A DNA stretch of 64,000 nucleotides from Methanoregula sp. PtaB.Bin085. Its GTDB lineage: Archaea; Halobacteriota; Methanomicrobia; Methanomicrobiales; Methanospirillaceae. The number at the start of each line of letters is the position of its first letter. Position 1 is the stretch's first letter. The notes beneath the pieces are model-generated. The model was not told the origin of the DNA, did not search any database, and worked only from the letters and a program-made list of their open reading frames with translations. This document shows positions 49,168 to 59,563 of this stretch, one piece after another. The DNA lies in the NCBI RefSeq assembly GCF_002067035.1, contig NZ_MVQB01000043.1, forward strand, positions 1-64,000, read 5' to 3'. A program made the position numbers and the translations under genes.

Positions 49168-52100
49168 ATGCTCCCTGCTACCCCTCCTTTTCCTCAATGC
49201 AGCAGCAGAACGCTTTTTTGTATCACGATCATGCTCCTGATAGCGTGCTGCTGTCCTGCTCATGCTGCCATTACCGGCCTCCAGCCGAAAGTAACGATCA
49301 ACCCGGGCGTTGTAACACCTGCAACGACAACCGCGACTCCCACCGTCACCTGCCAGGCGCCATGCGAGTGCATGGCCGAGCGGGATGCTGCCCTGCGCTG
49401 GAGGGCGGAAGGGTTCACAAAATGTTCGCCAACGCCATGCGCATATACGTACGGGGCAGCAGATGTTCCCCCGAATTACTGTTTCAAATCCGCAGGGACG
49501 ACCACGGTCCTCCAGCCGCAGGCCTCTGTGTCCATCCAGAAGATCACCACCAGACAGACCGGAACCGCCCTTGCCAGGCCAACCCTCTCCCTCCAGCAGG
49601 TGACAACCTCTGCCGGGAGCATCGCGTTCAGGCCAACGCTGAATCCCGCATACTCCTGCGGTCTCAACACCACCGATTCGGATCTCGGTGTCTCGACCTG
49701 CCACCAGGATACAAACAGCCTGAACGGCCAGATCTGCACATCGCAGGGTGATGGTATTCCCGATGCCTGCGACAACTGCCCTTCCGTATATAACCCGGAC
49801 CAGATTGACTCGGACGGCGACGGGCTCGGGAACGCGTGCGATAACTGCGGCTTTGTTATCAATCCCGGGCAGGCAGATGCGGATGGCGACGGTGCCGGCG
49901 ACCCCTGCGACAACTGCCCTGCAACAGCAAATCCTCCGCAGACCGATTCGGATCACGATGGTCTCGGCGATGCATGCGATCTCTGCCCGCACCACAAATG
50001 CGAAGCCCATGACTGCCTGACGGAAAATGCAGAATCGCCCCGGCACGGGACTGACGCTGATAATGACGGGGTAATCACCTTGTGCGATAACTGCCCGTTC
50101 CTTTCCAACCCGAACCAGACCGACACCGACGGCGATGGCGTCGGGGACCCCTGCGATCCCGACACCGGCTGCGGCACAGGATCGTTCTCCCTGACCGCGG
50201 TCAAGGCAGTCCAGGCATTTTATGATTCGGATCTCGTGTACGGGAAAGGAACCGCATTCCGGACCCTGGTCAGCTCGACCTATGGCTGCAACAGGTCGGT
50301 GAAATTCAAATTGACCCTGCCGGCGGACCAGTGGGGCGTCACCGGCAGCCCGGTGTCCAATTATAATACCGGGCAGGCAATCCAGCAGGTCTATGGCCCG
50401 ATCTCTATTCCGGCCCATGCGAATAATGTCGAAGTTATCCTGCCGTATGTTCCTCCCGGCCAGGAGAATACGATCGGTACCCTGATGGGACAGATCGCCC
50501 CGGGCTGCGAACAGAGCATGTACTGCCCGCAGGTCAGGATCATGCCCATGCCAATTACGAAGGGGGATGTCAGTTTCCAGATCGAAGCGGATCCTGAAAA
50601 TGAGTTTGCAGGATCCCATGCATCCGGGTATGCGGTAAAATCCGGGACAGCCCGTGTCGTCAGGACAAAACCCTGGAAGTTTCTCCTGATCCCGCTCAAG
50701 TCGCAGGGCCTGGTGCAGCCGTACTCCTGTTCCCGGGACGGGATACGCATCTCCATGGAACACCTGCTCGGCGCTTTCCCGGTTGCCGACGACCAGCTGG
50801 ACTGGGACGTGATGGACGGCTATTATTCCGCCCCCTGTGGTCAGGGCGCCTGTCCGGTCTCCTGCCCGCCGCCCCACCAGGACCAGACCTGTTACCAGCC
50901 CTGTCCCACGCAGGGATGGGACCAGTGCCCGTACGTCCGGGACATGGATGCCGATACTTCGGAGTACAGGGTGGATACCTACCAGTACCTTGGCACAACG
51001 GCGAAAGAATGGGGATATGATCTCGGTGTCGGCCTTGCCATCGGGGAGGGACAGAACATTGGCGGGGCGATCCTGCTCGACCCCTGCGTGAGTCTCCCGC
51101 CGGGTCACCCGGAAAATGCCCCGGGAGGATTCGGGAACAGGCCCTGGGTTCTGGCCCATGAATTCAACCATATCGTCGTCCCGATGGACGACGGGGCGCT
51201 GCACCAGTACTGGTATTACTGCAACAAGGCTTCGGGTGCATCGCTCTGGGTGAACCGGTACAGAAATGTCTCCGGTCTCCCCTACTTCATGGACGGCCCG
51301 AGCTCGCCCGACTGCTGGAATATTTTCAGCAACCTCGATTCAATGAACATCAATAACGTGGCCTGCCAGAATGAATATCCGCCGGGGAACGACGGGTATT
51401 ATTCCCTGCTGCACAACCAGTTCAAAGACCCGGTGGATCCGGCGGCGCTGCTGGTGAGCGGGATTGTCCGGAAGAACGGGACGGCGACCCTTGGTACGGT
51501 CTCGTACCTCCCGGAGGCGAACCTTGACCTGCTGCCCGACTCAGCCGGAGATTATACTATCGCCCTTGTTGATGCACAGGGCAGTGTTCTGGGCAAGAGC
51601 GGTTTCACGCCGCAGTTCTATATCTCGGAACCGGCACTGAACAGCTCATCCTACAAGGGAGGCCCGACACAGAGTACTCCCTTTGCCTACCGGGTTGCAT
51701 GGAAGCAGGGCGTTAAACGCGTCGAGCTCCGGGACAGCCGGGGTACGGTGCTCGCATCCCGTGCCGTCTCCGCGAACGCCCCGTCTGTCCGGATCATATC
51801 GCCGAACGGAGGAGAGACCTGGACCGCAGGATCGCCGGTCACGCTCCGCTGGGAAGGGACCGATGCCGATGGCGATACCCTCACCTATTCTCTGGGTCTC
51901 AGCAGCGACGGCGGAAAGACCTGGGTGCCTCTTGCCACGGAACTGACCGGCAACCAGACCACCATCGTTACCGGCAGGCTGGAGAGCGGGGACAATTACC
52001 GGGTGAAGATCATTGCAAACGACGGGGCGAATACGGGTGAGGCGGTATCGGCAGCAGCGTTCCGTGTCGGCCCGAAGGGATCCTCGGACGGAGGGATCCC

Positions 52101-52194
52101 GGTTACCGGTATCGCAGCAGGAGTGCTCGTCATCGGTGCGGCGGGTGCCGGCTGGTTCTTCCTGAGAAAGAAGAACGGCGGGAACGGGCAGTAA
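49168..52194 (+). CDS. Secreted zincin-like protein with TSP3 calcium-binding repeats
   Basis: 1008 residues. A signal segment (about 15-34, [20 protein letters not shown]) is followed by a Thr-rich stretch and about five thrombospondin type 3 repeats (about 192-335; e.g. [41 protein letters not shown]), which bind calcium through Asp ladders and disulfides. A large domain (about 340-760) contains [10 protein letters not shown], a HExxH zinc-protease motif with His664, Glu665 and His668. Then comes an Ig-like domain beginning [20 protein letters not shown] and a C-terminal anchor helix (about 977-1000) with RKK. The third zinc ligand was not identified, so protease activity is inferred. Free-standing gene. 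Confidence 0.8.
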   Translation: MLPATPPFPQCSSRTLFCITIMLLIACCCPAHAAITGLQPKVTINPGVVTPATTTATPTVTCQAPCECMAERDAALRWRAEGFTKCSPTPCAYTYGAADVPPNYCFKSAGTTTVLQPQASVSIQKITTRQTGTALARPTLSLQQVTTSAGSIAFRPTLNPAYSCGLNTTDSDLGVSTCHQDTNSLNGQICTSQGDGIPDACDNCPSVYNPDQIDSDGDGLGNACDNCGFVINPGQADADGDGAGDPCDNCPATANPPQTDSDHDGLGDACDLCPHHKCEAHDCLTENAESPRHGTDADNDGVITLCDNCPFLSNPNQTDTDGDGVGDPCDPDTGCGTGSFSLTAVKAVQAFYDSDLVYGKGTAFRTLVSSTYGCNRSVKFKLTLPADQWGVTGSPVSNYNTGQAIQQVYGPISIPAHANNVEVILPYVPPGQENTIGTLMGQIAPGCEQSMYCPQVRIMPMPITKGDVSFQIEADPENEFAGSHASGYAVKSGTARVVRTKPWKFLLIPLKSQGLVQPYSCSRDGIRISMEHLLGAFPVADDQLDWDVMDGYYSAPCGQGACPVSCPPPHQDQTCYQPCPTQGWDQCPYVRDMDADTSEYRVDTYQYLGTTAKEWGYDLGVGLAIGEGQNIGGAILLDPCVSLPPGHPENAPGGFGNRPWVLAHEFNHIVVPMDDGALHQYWYYCNKASGASLWVNRYRNVSGLPYFMDGPSSPDCWNIFSNLDSMNINNVACQNEYPPGNDGYYSLLHNQFKDPVDPAALLVSGIVRKNGTATLGTVSYLPEANLDLLPDSAGDYTIALVDAQGSVLGKSGFTPQFYISEPALNSSSYKGGPTQSTPFAYRVAWKQGVKRVELRDSRGTVLASRAVSANAPSVRIISPNGGETWTAGSPVTLRWEGTDADGDTLTYSLGLSSDGGKTWVPLATELTGNQTTIVTGRLESGDNYRVKIIANDGANTGEAVSAAAFRVGPKGSSDGGIPVTGIAAGVLVIGAAGAGWFFLRKKNGGNGQ

Positions 52195-52220
52195 CGCGGT
52201 CCCCCGCCCAAAAAAGTTAT

Positions 52221-52724
52221 TTACTTCCTTTTTACCGTCTTCCGCCGGGCCGGCTTCTTCTTTCCCGCCGCATTCCCTGCCTGCCTGACCCCTTTTGTCT
52301 CGCAGGGGATGCACTTCTCGAGTTTCTCGTCCACGATGCGGTAGGCGTTTGCCAGAACCGACGAGTTCGAGATCATGCCCGAGAGCAGGATCACCTCGAG
52401 GATCTCCTCGCGGGTGGCCCCCATCTTCAGCGCGGCCTGCATGTGGTAGCCGGTGCAGTGCGGGCACTTGAGGGCCGCCCCCACCGCCATGCTGATCAGC
52501 TCCACGTACTTGGGGTCGAGCGGGCTCGTCTCGGCCACCGTACCCTTGTACAGCAGGTGGGAGATAAGCACCTCAGGACGCTCGCTCATCCGCCGGAAGA
52601 TGAGCGGGACCTTCCCGTACTCCACCTCGATGGCTTTCATCCACTCTTCCGCGGTAACGTCGGCGCCCTGCCGGACAATGTGCGCAAGCTTCTCCTCAAA
52701 ATGCATTTTCGATGCTTTTCCCAT
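52221..52724 (-). CDS. Carboxymuconolactone decarboxylase / AhpD-like protein
   Basis: 167 residues. The helical AhpD-like core has LKCPHCTGYHMQAALKMGAT with the redox CxxC pair and the following His, then REEILEVILLSGMISNSSVL. AhpD-type proteins are disulfide-based peroxidase partners; related ones are decarboxylases. The tail is Lys-rich (KKPARRKTVKRK). Its ATG begins directly after the stop of methanogenesis marker 7 (no gap), so it is the last gene of the MCR-activation operon. A redox-protection role for that complex is a reasonable inference from this coupling only. Confidence 0.83.
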   Translation of the reverse strand: MGKASKMHFEEKLAHIVRQGADVTAEEWMKAIEVEYGKVPLIFRRMSERPEVLISHLLYKGTVAETSPLDPKYVELISMAVGAALKCPHCTGYHMQAALKMGATREEILEVILLSGMISNSSVLANAYRIVDEKLEKCIPCETKGVRQAGNAAGKKKPARRKTVKRK

Positions 52725-53663
52725 TCATACCACCATGTTCGTCTCGGAGAACGGCAGGATCTTCACCAGGATGTAGTCCCGCATCCGTGAGGGAAGAACC
52801 TCTGCCACATCGCCAAGGTGTATCCCGTCCTCGATTGCGATCTTCTTCAGCGGCTCCGCAAACGTATCGTACGGCAGCTTGACCCGGAGGCCCTGCATCT
52901 GCACGGTCAGGGGCGTCGGTGAGGTGACGTCGAGGATCGCCGGCACCTTCTCCCGGATCAGGTCCATGAGCCGGGCGGGGGAGACCGAGAGCGGATCCTT
53001 TGCGATCTCCTCGCGCTTCTTCTCGACAACCCGGGTGATCACGTCTACGATCTCGTCAAGCTTCTCCAGCTGTTCGGCCTCCTTGGTCCGGCGCATGAAC
53101 CGCCCGACGTTCCCCACGTACCCGTCGAACGGCGGGTCCGTGATGCGCCGGAGGGCAGCCTCGTCCGGGCCGCCGCAGAGGATGATCGGGACATCGATCC
53201 CCCGCCGGAGTTTCGGCATCTTCTCCCCGATGCAGTGCTCGAAGTTCCCCATCAGGTAGACCGCAAGATCGTGCTCGTTGATCACGTCCCGCTCCTCGTC
53301 GTTCAGGCCCGAGATCCGTTTCCCGGGCCCGCGGGCAAGGCTGACCATGTTGCTCTTGGCCCCGATCCGTCGCACGTACTCCGCGATGTCGCACGACGGG
53401 TGGGGCAGGTGGTGGATCTCGAGGCTCATCGACACGATGGCAATCTCGGTACCCACGAGCGGCGAATCCGTTACCTCGCCAAAGAGCGGCTTGCCGAGCC
53501 GGCGGATCAACTCGATGTCCTCTTTCGGGACAAAACACTGGAGCACCACTTCCGATGCAATAACGTGCTTCTGGACGATGTAGCCGCCGAGGTCCTCGAT
53601 GAGGTCGGTGATGATGTCGTGCTGGTAGATCCCACCCTTGTACGTGACCGGCACGAGCGTCAT
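52725..53663 (-). CDS. mmp7: Methanogenesis marker protein 7
   Basis: 312 residues. Recognised by MTLVPVTYKGGIYQHDIITD, VLQCFVPKEDIELIRRLGKP, LEIHHLPHPSCDIAEYVRRI, GNFEHCIGEKMPKLRRGIDV and VPIILCGGPDEAALRRI, the pattern of this methanogen-specific family. Conserved Cys residues (HPSC, FEHCIGEK, ILCGG) could be cluster ligands. Marker proteins of this set are associated with methyl-coenzyme M reductase activation or maturation. It overlaps marker 17 by 4 bases (ATGA) and is followed without a gap by the AhpD-like gene. Confidence 0.9.
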   Translation of the reverse strand: MTLVPVTYKGGIYQHDIITDLIEDLGGYIVQKHVIASEVVLQCFVPKEDIELIRRLGKPLFGEVTDSPLVGTEIAIVSMSLEIHHLPHPSCDIAEYVRRIGAKSNMVSLARGPGKRISGLNDEERDVINEHDLAVYLMGNFEHCIGEKMPKLRRGIDVPIILCGGPDEAALRRITDPPFDGYVGNVGRFMRRTKEAEQLEKLDEIVDVITRVVEKKREEIAKDPLSVSPARLMDLIREKVPAILDVTSPTPLTVQMQGLRVKLPYDTFAEPLKKIAIEDGIHLGDVAEVLPSRMRDYILVKILPFSETNMVV

Positions 53664-54241
53664 GGCTTCTCACCAATAAGGGCGAACTTCTGCGCCACGA
53701 GTGCATCGATATCCTCGGCAAGGGTGTTCTCGCTTGCGACAAACGAGAACTTCGTCTTGTCGAACTTTTCCTTCCGCAGCCGGAACCCCTCGGGCGCAAT
53801 GCACCGCAGCGCATAGATGAGGTCGCGGAAGAGGGACTCGCTCGGATCGGCAACGACAATGTCCTCGACCTCCTTTGCGGACATCTTCACGTCATACAGC
53901 ATGACCGTGAACCGGTCCGGCTGCTCCACGTGCTCCTTCCCGAATGTCTCCCAGAAGATCTTCAGCATCGGGGCAAGGTAGGTCTCGTCTGAGATGACGA
54001 GCGTCATCTTGCCCTCGAGCGGGTTCACGTTGACGAAATCGCGGACCCGGACGATCGTGGTGATCCGGCGCAGAGTCCCGACCGCAACAAAGACCGGCAC
54101 CTTCGGATCGATATAAATGTGGAGTTTCTCCACGACTTTCAGGAGGTTGTGATCGAGCAGGACGTCGTTTGCGATCTGCCGGTAGTACTCCGCCCCCAGC
54201 GGCTCGGGGCATTCCACTTCAAAGTACTCGAGGGCTGCCAT
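53660..54241 (-). CDS. mmp17: Methanogenesis marker protein 17
   Basis: 193 residues from the ATG at 54241 (MAALEYFEVECPEPLGAEYY); the frame is open 27 codons upstream, but those codons lie in the previous gene. The protein has an alpha/beta pattern with VEKLHIYIDPKVPVFVAVGT, LRRITTIVRVRDFVNVNPLE and a late KEVEDIVVADPSESLFRDLI. The family occurs only in methanogens and relatives and is part of the MCR-activation group. The start lies one base after the marker 15 stop, and its stop overlaps marker 7 by 4 bases. Confidence 0.88.
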   Translation of the reverse strand: MAALEYFEVECPEPLGAEYYRQIANDVLLDHNLLKVVEKLHIYIDPKVPVFVAVGTLRRITTIVRVRDFVNVNPLEGKMTLVISDETYLAPMLKIFWETFGKEHVEQPDRFTVMLYDVKMSAKEVEDIVVADPSESLFRDLIYALRCIAPEGFRLRKEKFDKTKFSFVASENTLAEDIDALVAQKFALIGEKP

Positions 54242-54242
54242 C

Positions 54243-55481
54243 TCATCGTTCCTGTATGAATCCCGACGCAAGGAGCGCCGACCCGACCGCACCGATGTAC
54301 TGCGAGTGGGGCGGGACAACAACGTTCACGTGGAGGAGCTGGCCCATGGCGTAGACAAGTCCTTCGATCAGGGACGTCCCGCCGACCATGATCACCGGCT
54401 CCTTGATGTCCACTTCCTGCAGCTGCTGCTCGAAGACCTGCTCGGCAACGGAGTGGCAGGCTGCTGCGGCAACATCCTCGGGCCTGCTGCCGGCGGCAAG
54501 GGCATTCACGAGGCTCTGGGTACCGAACACGATACAGTAGCTGTTCATCGGCACGTTTGCGCCCATCCCTTTCATGGCAAGCGGTCCGAGTTCGGTGATG
54601 TCGACGCCCAGCCGTTTTGAGGTCATGTCGAGGAACCGCCCGCTGGCGCCGGCGCAGATGCCGCCCATGGTGAAGGTCCCGGGGATCCCGTCCATCACCG
54701 AGATGGCCTTGTTGTCCATGCCGCCGATATCGATCACGGTCGCCGGCCCGTGCTGGCGGTCAGCGAGATACACGGCACCCTTCGAGTTGACCGTCAGCTC
54801 CTCCTGGATGAGGTCGGCCCTGATCTCCTTCCCGACAAGGAACCGCCCGTATCCCGTGGTCCCGACCGCCTGGATGTCGTCCCGGGTGAGACCCGCTTCG
54901 GCAAGGGCGCGGGCGATCACCTCGTTTGCGCTCTTCAGCACCTCGGTCGTGGGCTGCCAGCCGGTACCGATGATTTTGTTGTCCTTCATCACGATAGCTT
55001 TCGTTGTGGCAGAACCCGAATCGACGCCGAGGGTAATGCCCTGCTGCACCTCGCGGGCGAGGAGGGCACGCCTGCGGGCGATCGTGGTGAGGGCTTCCAT
55101 GCGCGTGAGCAGGGTCCCCGCGGTGGTACGCTCGGTGAACGAGTAGCTGACCACCGGGAGGCGCGAGTTCTCGGTGATGTACCGCCGGAGCTCGTTTCTC
55201 ACGATAGCCGCCTCGGCGCACCGGAAGCAGGTGGCGATGAAGACCGCATCCGCCTCCACCCGCCCTTCCACGAGCGCTTTTGCCCGGGCGATGTTCAGTT
55301 TCAGGTCGGGGCTGCGGACGTCGAGGCCGAAGAGGTCGAAGTCCCGGCGGATATCCTTGAGCGCAATGTCCGGGAAGAAGATCTCCCCGCCGACCTCGGC
55401 TGCCGCCGTGTCGATCTCGTGCTGGATGCCCGAGTATTCCGCCCCGCAGGAGAGCTGGGCGATCCGGACCGGCTGGGTCAT
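54243..55481 (-). CDS. mmp15: Methanogenesis marker protein 15 (BadF/BcrA-type ATPase)
   Basis: 412 residues. An N-terminal domain of about 145 residues with [15 protein letters not shown] and [11 protein letters not shown] is followed by an activase-type ATPase of the ASKHA fold: [20 protein letters not shown] (phosphate 1), [12 protein letters not shown] (phosphate 2), [20 protein letters not shown] (cluster-binding CxxG region) and [16 protein letters not shown]. Relatives such as HgdC and BadF use ATP to push electrons to low potential. In methanogens the protein is tied to reductive activation of Ni(I) in methyl-coenzyme M reductase. It overlaps marker 5 by 4 bases. Confidence 0.92.
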   Translation of the reverse strand: MTQPVRIAQLSCGAEYSGIQHEIDTAAAEVGGEIFFPDIALKDIRRDFDLFGLDVRSPDLKLNIARAKALVEGRVEADAVFIATCFRCAEAAIVRNELRRYITENSRLPVVSYSFTERTTAGTLLTRMEALTTIARRRALLAREVQQGITLGVDSGSATTKAIVMKDNKIIGTGWQPTTEVLKSANEVIARALAEAGLTRDDIQAVGTTGYGRFLVGKEIRADLIQEELTVNSKGAVYLADRQHGPATVIDIGGMDNKAISVMDGIPGTFTMGGICAGASGRFLDMTSKRLGVDITELGPLAMKGMGANVPMNSYCIVFGTQSLVNALAAGSRPEDVAAAACHSVAEQVFEQQLQEVDIKEPVIMVGGTSLIEGLVYAMGQLLHVNVVVPPHSQYIGAVGSALLASGFIQER

Positions 55482-55924
55482 TGCTTCCCTCCCAGCCCGT
55501 CAAGGAACCGCTTGATCGCCGCCACGAACCGCACGCCCTCCTCCTCGCTCTTCGGGTAGTACAGGTCGAGCTTCGGGATGTCCTTCTGCCGCAGGAGGTA
55601 CTTTACCAGCTCGTTCGTGCGGGCGCACCCCATGCAGCCGAACGAGAGGTCCGCGTCGTTAATGATGATCGCTGCTTCTGCGGCTTCGATCTGCGGCCCG
55701 TAGAGCGCCATCCGTCCCCGGACTCCCGCCGGGACCTCGACTGCCGCCCACCGGAGGCCTTTCTTGGGCTCCTCGGGGGTGATCTGGAGCGGAGGGGACT
55801 CGAGTCCTGCGGTCTGGATACGTTCGCGCACGGCAACAGCCGATGAGAGCGGTGTGTGACCGTAACGGGAGACGAGGTCGGAGAGGATCAGGCTCGTTGC
55901 GGGGTAAATGAATACTTTTGCCAT
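55478..55924 (-). CDS. mmp5: Methanogenesis marker protein 5
   Basis: 148 residues from the ATG at 55924 ([20 protein letters not shown]). Two short conserved areas are [20 protein letters not shown] and [20 protein letters not shown] with the CxxC pair. Methanogen-specific small protein encoded together with markers 6 and 15. Start one base after the marker 6 stop; the stop overlaps marker 15 by 4 bases (ATGA). The precise role is unknown; context places it in MCR activation. Confidence 0.88.
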   Translation of the reverse strand: MAKVFIYPATSLILSDLVSRYGHTPLSSAVAVRERIQTAGLESPPLQITPEEPKKGLRWAAVEVPAGVRGRMALYGPQIEAAEAAIIINDADLSFGCMGCARTNELVKYLLRQKDIPKLDLYYPKSEEEGVRFVAAIKRFLDGLGGKQ

Positions 55925-55925
55925 T

Positions 55926-56384
55926 TCAGGACTCCTGTGCTTCAATCAGTTTTTTCAGGCGGGCGATCCCGAGCTCGCGGTGGTCGAGGGGATTCTCCGG
56001 CGGCGGGACGGATGCAATGTCGCGGGTCTTCAGCGCTTCAAGGCCGTGCGAGACGTACGGGATGACCGTCATCTCGTTCTCCATGCCATGGTATCCCGGG
56101 CGTGCGCCGCCGATGTTGGCCCGGCAGCGACGGGGATCGCCCGGCGGGAACCCCCGGTCCTTGACGAAGATGTGATCGGGATCGATCTTCCGCAGTTCCG
56201 CGACAACCCGGTTCACCTCTTCCTCCTTCCCGTTGATCACGAGGCCGAAACAGGTTTCCTTGACCATCGTGTCCTTCGAGATCTCGTAGGCACGGATCCC
56301 GAGGTCCGCCGGCGTGATGTCGAACGACTCCACGACAACGTATTTTGTCACGGTCCCGGCATGGACCGGCGTATAGTCCGTCAC
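55926..56384 (-). CDS. mmp6: Methanogenesis marker protein 6
   Basis: 152 residues: TKYVVVESFDITPADLGIRA, KETCFGLVINGKEEEVNRVV, IDPDHIFVKDRGFPPGDPRR and CRANIGGARPGYHGMENEMT, the pattern of this methanogen-only family. Two cysteines (ETCFG and RRCRAN) and a Pro/Gly/Arg-rich loop are the visible features. It overlaps marker 3 by 4 bases and precedes marker 5 by one base. It belongs to the MCR-activation gene set. Confidence 0.9.
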   Translation of the reverse strand: MTDYTPVHAGTVTKYVVVESFDITPADLGIRAYEISKDTMVKETCFGLVINGKEEEVNRVVAELRKIDPDHIFVKDRGFPPGDPRRCRANIGGARPGYHGMENEMTVIPYVSHGLEALKTRDIASVPPPENPLDHRELGIARLKKLIEAQES

Positions 56385-57907
56385 TTCCGCACCTCCCTGA
56401 TATACACTTTCTCCCGCTCCTTCACTTTTTTGATCTTATCCGTATCTACGACCCTTCCTATGATATTGGTCCCGTCGAACGGCTCGGACGTAGGCCCGAA
56501 CTCCCGGTGGGCCGAGAGGCGGACGCCCACGAGGCCTGCGTTCTTGCAGGAATCGTTGGTGATGGCAAGAGCTGCCGCAGGGGCCTCGTTGTCCGGAGTA
56601 TTCTCCGGGATGAGCTTGATGCCGGGAGGGATCGTTGGCCGGAAGAGCACCACGTCGTCGAACTTCATGAAGACCGGCAGGACGCCGGCATCGTGCTCGG
56701 CAAGGCCGGTGATTCGCCGGAACACCGCAACGCTCGCCGGTGCACGTGCTTCATCGAGCTCGATATCGATCACCTTGTCGATGGGTGCGGTGGTCACGGC
56801 GACTTTCCCGGTTGCCAGGATCTCCAGCGTGGTTTCGGGTTCCTGAGCGACAACAATCCGCTCCCCCGCGTCCCTGTCAATGGAAAGCGCGATCCCCCGT
56901 GCGGCTGCAATGCCCTTTGCCTGCGGGAGCGGAATGCCGAGCAGGTTGATCCGTTCCGGCCGTACGGCTACCGCGAGCACGTCGTGTTCCTGCGCGAGCC
57001 GGACCAGTTCGATCCCCTGGACTACCTGGCCGACGACCGTGTGCGCCATGCTCCCCGGCACATCGGTCCGGTACAGGAATACTCCCCCGGCCGCTTTTCC
57101 TGCCGTGCGGACTGTTACGGCGCCCTCCCGCCGCGGGTGATGATACTCCCGGGGAACCTCCGTCCCGGCGCGCCGCAGGTCGCCGATATGGGTGCTCGTT
57201 GAGCGGTCGGCCACGAACCTTCCGCTCTGCAGGGAGAGGAGCATATGTTCGACGCTCGCGGCCGCTTCGTCCGAGATCTTCTCTGGAGCAAACCCCTGTG
57301 CGACGATGGCAACCCGGGTCACGACCCGCATCCCGTCCTCGAGCGGGAGAGAGAGGTCGGTTGTGGTGAACGAACGGCTGGTGTCCGCCCAGCTGATGAC
57401 CGGTTCCGTCTTCGTTACCCTGTCACCGGTCGACCAGCGGTCGATGACACCGAGGCCGCTGACAACCCTGCCGACGATCCCCCCGTCTTCACCCGCACCA
57501 TGGTCCGCCGCGTGCCTGCTCCGGGAAAATATCAGGTACGACCGCGCCGGATCGTACCCGCCGCAGCCAAGGATAACGTCCCCCCGCTCGTACAGGTGCG
57601 GCTTCCTTGCCGGGCGCGTATCCGCGGGGAACGGCCCGAATGCGGCCGCGTACCGGTCCTGCCAGTGGAGCGTAAGGGACGGGACACGATCCGGGGATTC
57701 GAGAAATGCTGCCTGGTCCCCGGCAAGCTCGACCACTACCTGGCCGGCGGTCGTGCTGATCGCAAGGCTGCCGGTCTTAGCCTGCTCCTGCGTGGATGGG
57801 CGGATAATCGCAACCGCACAGTCCGGGGGATGGTCCTTCAGGATACTGGTTAATGTGCTTCCGTCGGCAGCCACCAGCCGCTCCCCATCGAGGTGGATGG
57901 TGACCAT
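56381..57907 (-). CDS. mmp3: Methanogenesis marker protein 3 (UPF0288)
   Basis: 508 residues. The N-terminus MVTIHLDGERLVAADGSTLT looks like a small ubiquitin-like or ferredoxin-like module. The middle has RYAAAFGPFPADTRPARKPH and LGCGGYDPARSYLIFSRSRH, and two cyclophilin-like stretches, GIVGRVVSGLGVIDRWSTGD and MAHTVVGQVVQGIELVRLAQ. The C-terminal part contains VTTAPIDKVIDIELDEARAP and HREFGPTSEPFDGTNIIGRV. The family is restricted to methanogens and is part of the MCR-activation group. The gene starts 7 bases after the atwA stop. Confidence 0.9.
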   Translation of the reverse strand: MVTIHLDGERLVAADGSTLTSILKDHPPDCAVAIIRPSTQEQAKTGSLAISTTAGQVVVELAGDQAAFLESPDRVPSLTLHWQDRYAAAFGPFPADTRPARKPHLYERGDVILGCGGYDPARSYLIFSRSRHAADHGAGEDGGIVGRVVSGLGVIDRWSTGDRVTKTEPVISWADTSRSFTTTDLSLPLEDGMRVVTRVAIVAQGFAPEKISDEAAASVEHMLLSLQSGRFVADRSTSTHIGDLRRAGTEVPREYHHPRREGAVTVRTAGKAAGGVFLYRTDVPGSMAHTVVGQVVQGIELVRLAQEHDVLAVAVRPERINLLGIPLPQAKGIAAARGIALSIDRDAGERIVVAQEPETTLEILATGKVAVTTAPIDKVIDIELDEARAPASVAVFRRITGLAEHDAGVLPVFMKFDDVVLFRPTIPPGIKLIPENTPDNEAPAAALAITNDSCKNAGLVGVRLSAHREFGPTSEPFDGTNIIGRVVDTDKIKKVKEREKVYIREVRK

Positions 57908-57914
57908 GGCCGCC

Positions 57915-59528
57915 TCATGGGGCCGGCTGGCTCATGACCTTGCGTTCTTCCGCCGTGAGATGCGCAAGCACGTCGCTGGTCTTGCCGATCTCCACGATCT
58001 TGCCGCCCCGCATCAGGGCCAGGCGGTCACAGATGTCCCGCACGAAATCCATGTCGTGCGAGACAACGATGAAGGTCTCGTCCATCTCCTCGCGGGCGTG
58101 CATGATGGAGTGCTTGACATCGACCTTGGTGATGGGATCCATGGTGCCGGTTGGCTCGTCGAGGATGACGAGCCGGGGCTCACGGATGAGCACCTGGGCA
58201 AGGGCAACACGGTGCCGCTCGCCGTCAGAGAGCTGCCCGGGCATCCGCTCGAGGATCTCCGCGCTCTTCTCCTCGGAAAACCCTGCCATCCTGAGCGTGA
58301 CGAGCGCTTTTCTCATGGCGAGTTCCTTGGGAAACTCGAGGCCGATGGCATCGGTCAGGTTGTCGAGCACCGTGCGGTGCGGGAAGAGGTCATACTCCTG
58401 GTGGAGGAGCCCGATATACGGGGTCGCCCGGCCGCGCTGATCCACGCCGGGCTTGGTCATGTCCACCCATTCCTCTCCGATCCGGATATTCATTTCGCCA
58501 CTCGTGGGCTCGACAAGACCGGCGATAATGCCGGAGAGGGTGGTCTTGCCCGCCCCGGACTTGCCGATGATGCCGAAGATCTCCCGGGTCTGGACCTCAA
58601 AGCTGACGCCGTTGACCGCTTTCACGACGCCCCGGTCGACCGAGATGTAGCGCTTGATAAGGTCGCGGGCAACGACCATCTTCTCGCCAAGCTCGGCCTC
58701 TTCGAACTTTTCGGAGTCGTCATACCCCTTCATGAACTGGGCGATGACCTCCTTTGGCGACCCGGCCTTCGCGATACTGCCATCGATGAGCAGGAAAGCC
58801 CGGTCAACAACATCCTCGATTGTCTGCGAGAAGTGGGACGTGACCACCATCCCCATGTTGTTTGTCTTTGCCGCCTCGGCAAGCATCTCGTGCACGATCT
58901 TCGCGGTGCCGGGATCGAGTGTGCCGGTGGGTTCGTCGGCAAAGAGCATGAAGGGCTCCTTTGCGAGCTGGCGGGCGAGGACCACCCGCTGCTTCTCGCC
59001 GCCCGAGAGGTCGCGGGCGATGTGCATCATCCGGTGGGAGAGCCGGACCTGGTCGATGAGGTCGGCCGCCCGGTTGATGGCCTGCTCGGCAGGGTAATCG
59101 ATATCGTCGAGGGCGTGGAGGACGTTCTCGATGACCCGGTCGTCGCCGTACAGGGCAAAGGTCCGCTGGAACATGATGGCCGTCCGCCGCATCAGCCGGC
59201 GACGGAGCGTCTCGTCCTTCTCGTTCCAGAGATCGATATCCTGTGCTGCCATGGAACCGCCGCAGTGCGGGCAGGGCTTCCCGGCGGCGCTCCCCACGTC
59301 AAGGAATGCACACCCGCTGCAGACTGCCACATGGTAGACGATCCTGCCGCTCGTCGGGGGCTGTTCCACGCCCCGCATGAGATGCATCAGGACCGTCTTA
59401 CCGGCACCGCTCCTGCCGATGATCCCCAGGACCTCGCCTTCCGCGATCTCAAAAGAGATGTTTTTGAGAACGCTTTTCCCGTCAAAATTCATGGAAAGGT
59501 TCTCGACTGTGATCAATGGAGCCTTCAT
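57915..59528 (-). CDS. atwA: Methyl-coenzyme M reductase activation component A2 (twin ABC ATPase)
   Basis: 537 residues with two fused ABC domains and no membrane part. Domain 1: Walker A GIIGRSGAGKTVLM, a zinc-type insertion with CSGCAFLD and CPHCGG, signature LSGGEKQRVVLA, Walker B FMLFADEPTG. Domain 2: Walker A GIIGKSGAGKTTLSG, signature LSDGERHRVALAQ, Walker B LVILDEPTG. Component A2 uses ATP to help reduce the nickel of cofactor F430 in methyl-coenzyme M reductase to the active Ni(I) state. It heads the marker cluster and follows the HAD gene by 35 bases. Confidence 0.94.
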   Translation of the reverse strand: MKAPLITVENLSMNFDGKSVLKNISFEIAEGEVLGIIGRSGAGKTVLMHLMRGVEQPPTSGRIVYHVAVCSGCAFLDVGSAAGKPCPHCGGSMAAQDIDLWNEKDETLRRRLMRRTAIMFQRTFALYGDDRVIENVLHALDDIDYPAEQAINRAADLIDQVRLSHRMMHIARDLSGGEKQRVVLARQLAKEPFMLFADEPTGTLDPGTAKIVHEMLAEAAKTNNMGMVVTSHFSQTIEDVVDRAFLLIDGSIAKAGSPKEVIAQFMKGYDDSEKFEEAELGEKMVVARDLIKRYISVDRGVVKAVNGVSFEVQTREIFGIIGKSGAGKTTLSGIIAGLVEPTSGEMNIRIGEEWVDMTKPGVDQRGRATPYIGLLHQEYDLFPHRTVLDNLTDAIGLEFPKELAMRKALVTLRMAGFSEEKSAEILERMPGQLSDGERHRVALAQVLIREPRLVILDEPTGTMDPITKVDVKHSIMHAREEMDETFIVVSHDMDFVRDICDRLALMRGGKIVEIGKTSDVLAHLTAEERKVMSQPAP

Positions 59529-59563
59529 AATACCCTTGTATCTAATGTGGCACAGGTGGCATA

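Noticed and set aside
49117-51204. 695-codon open frame on the minus strand
   Set aside because: Antisense to the TSP3-repeat protein; its repetitive character only mirrors the calcium repeats.
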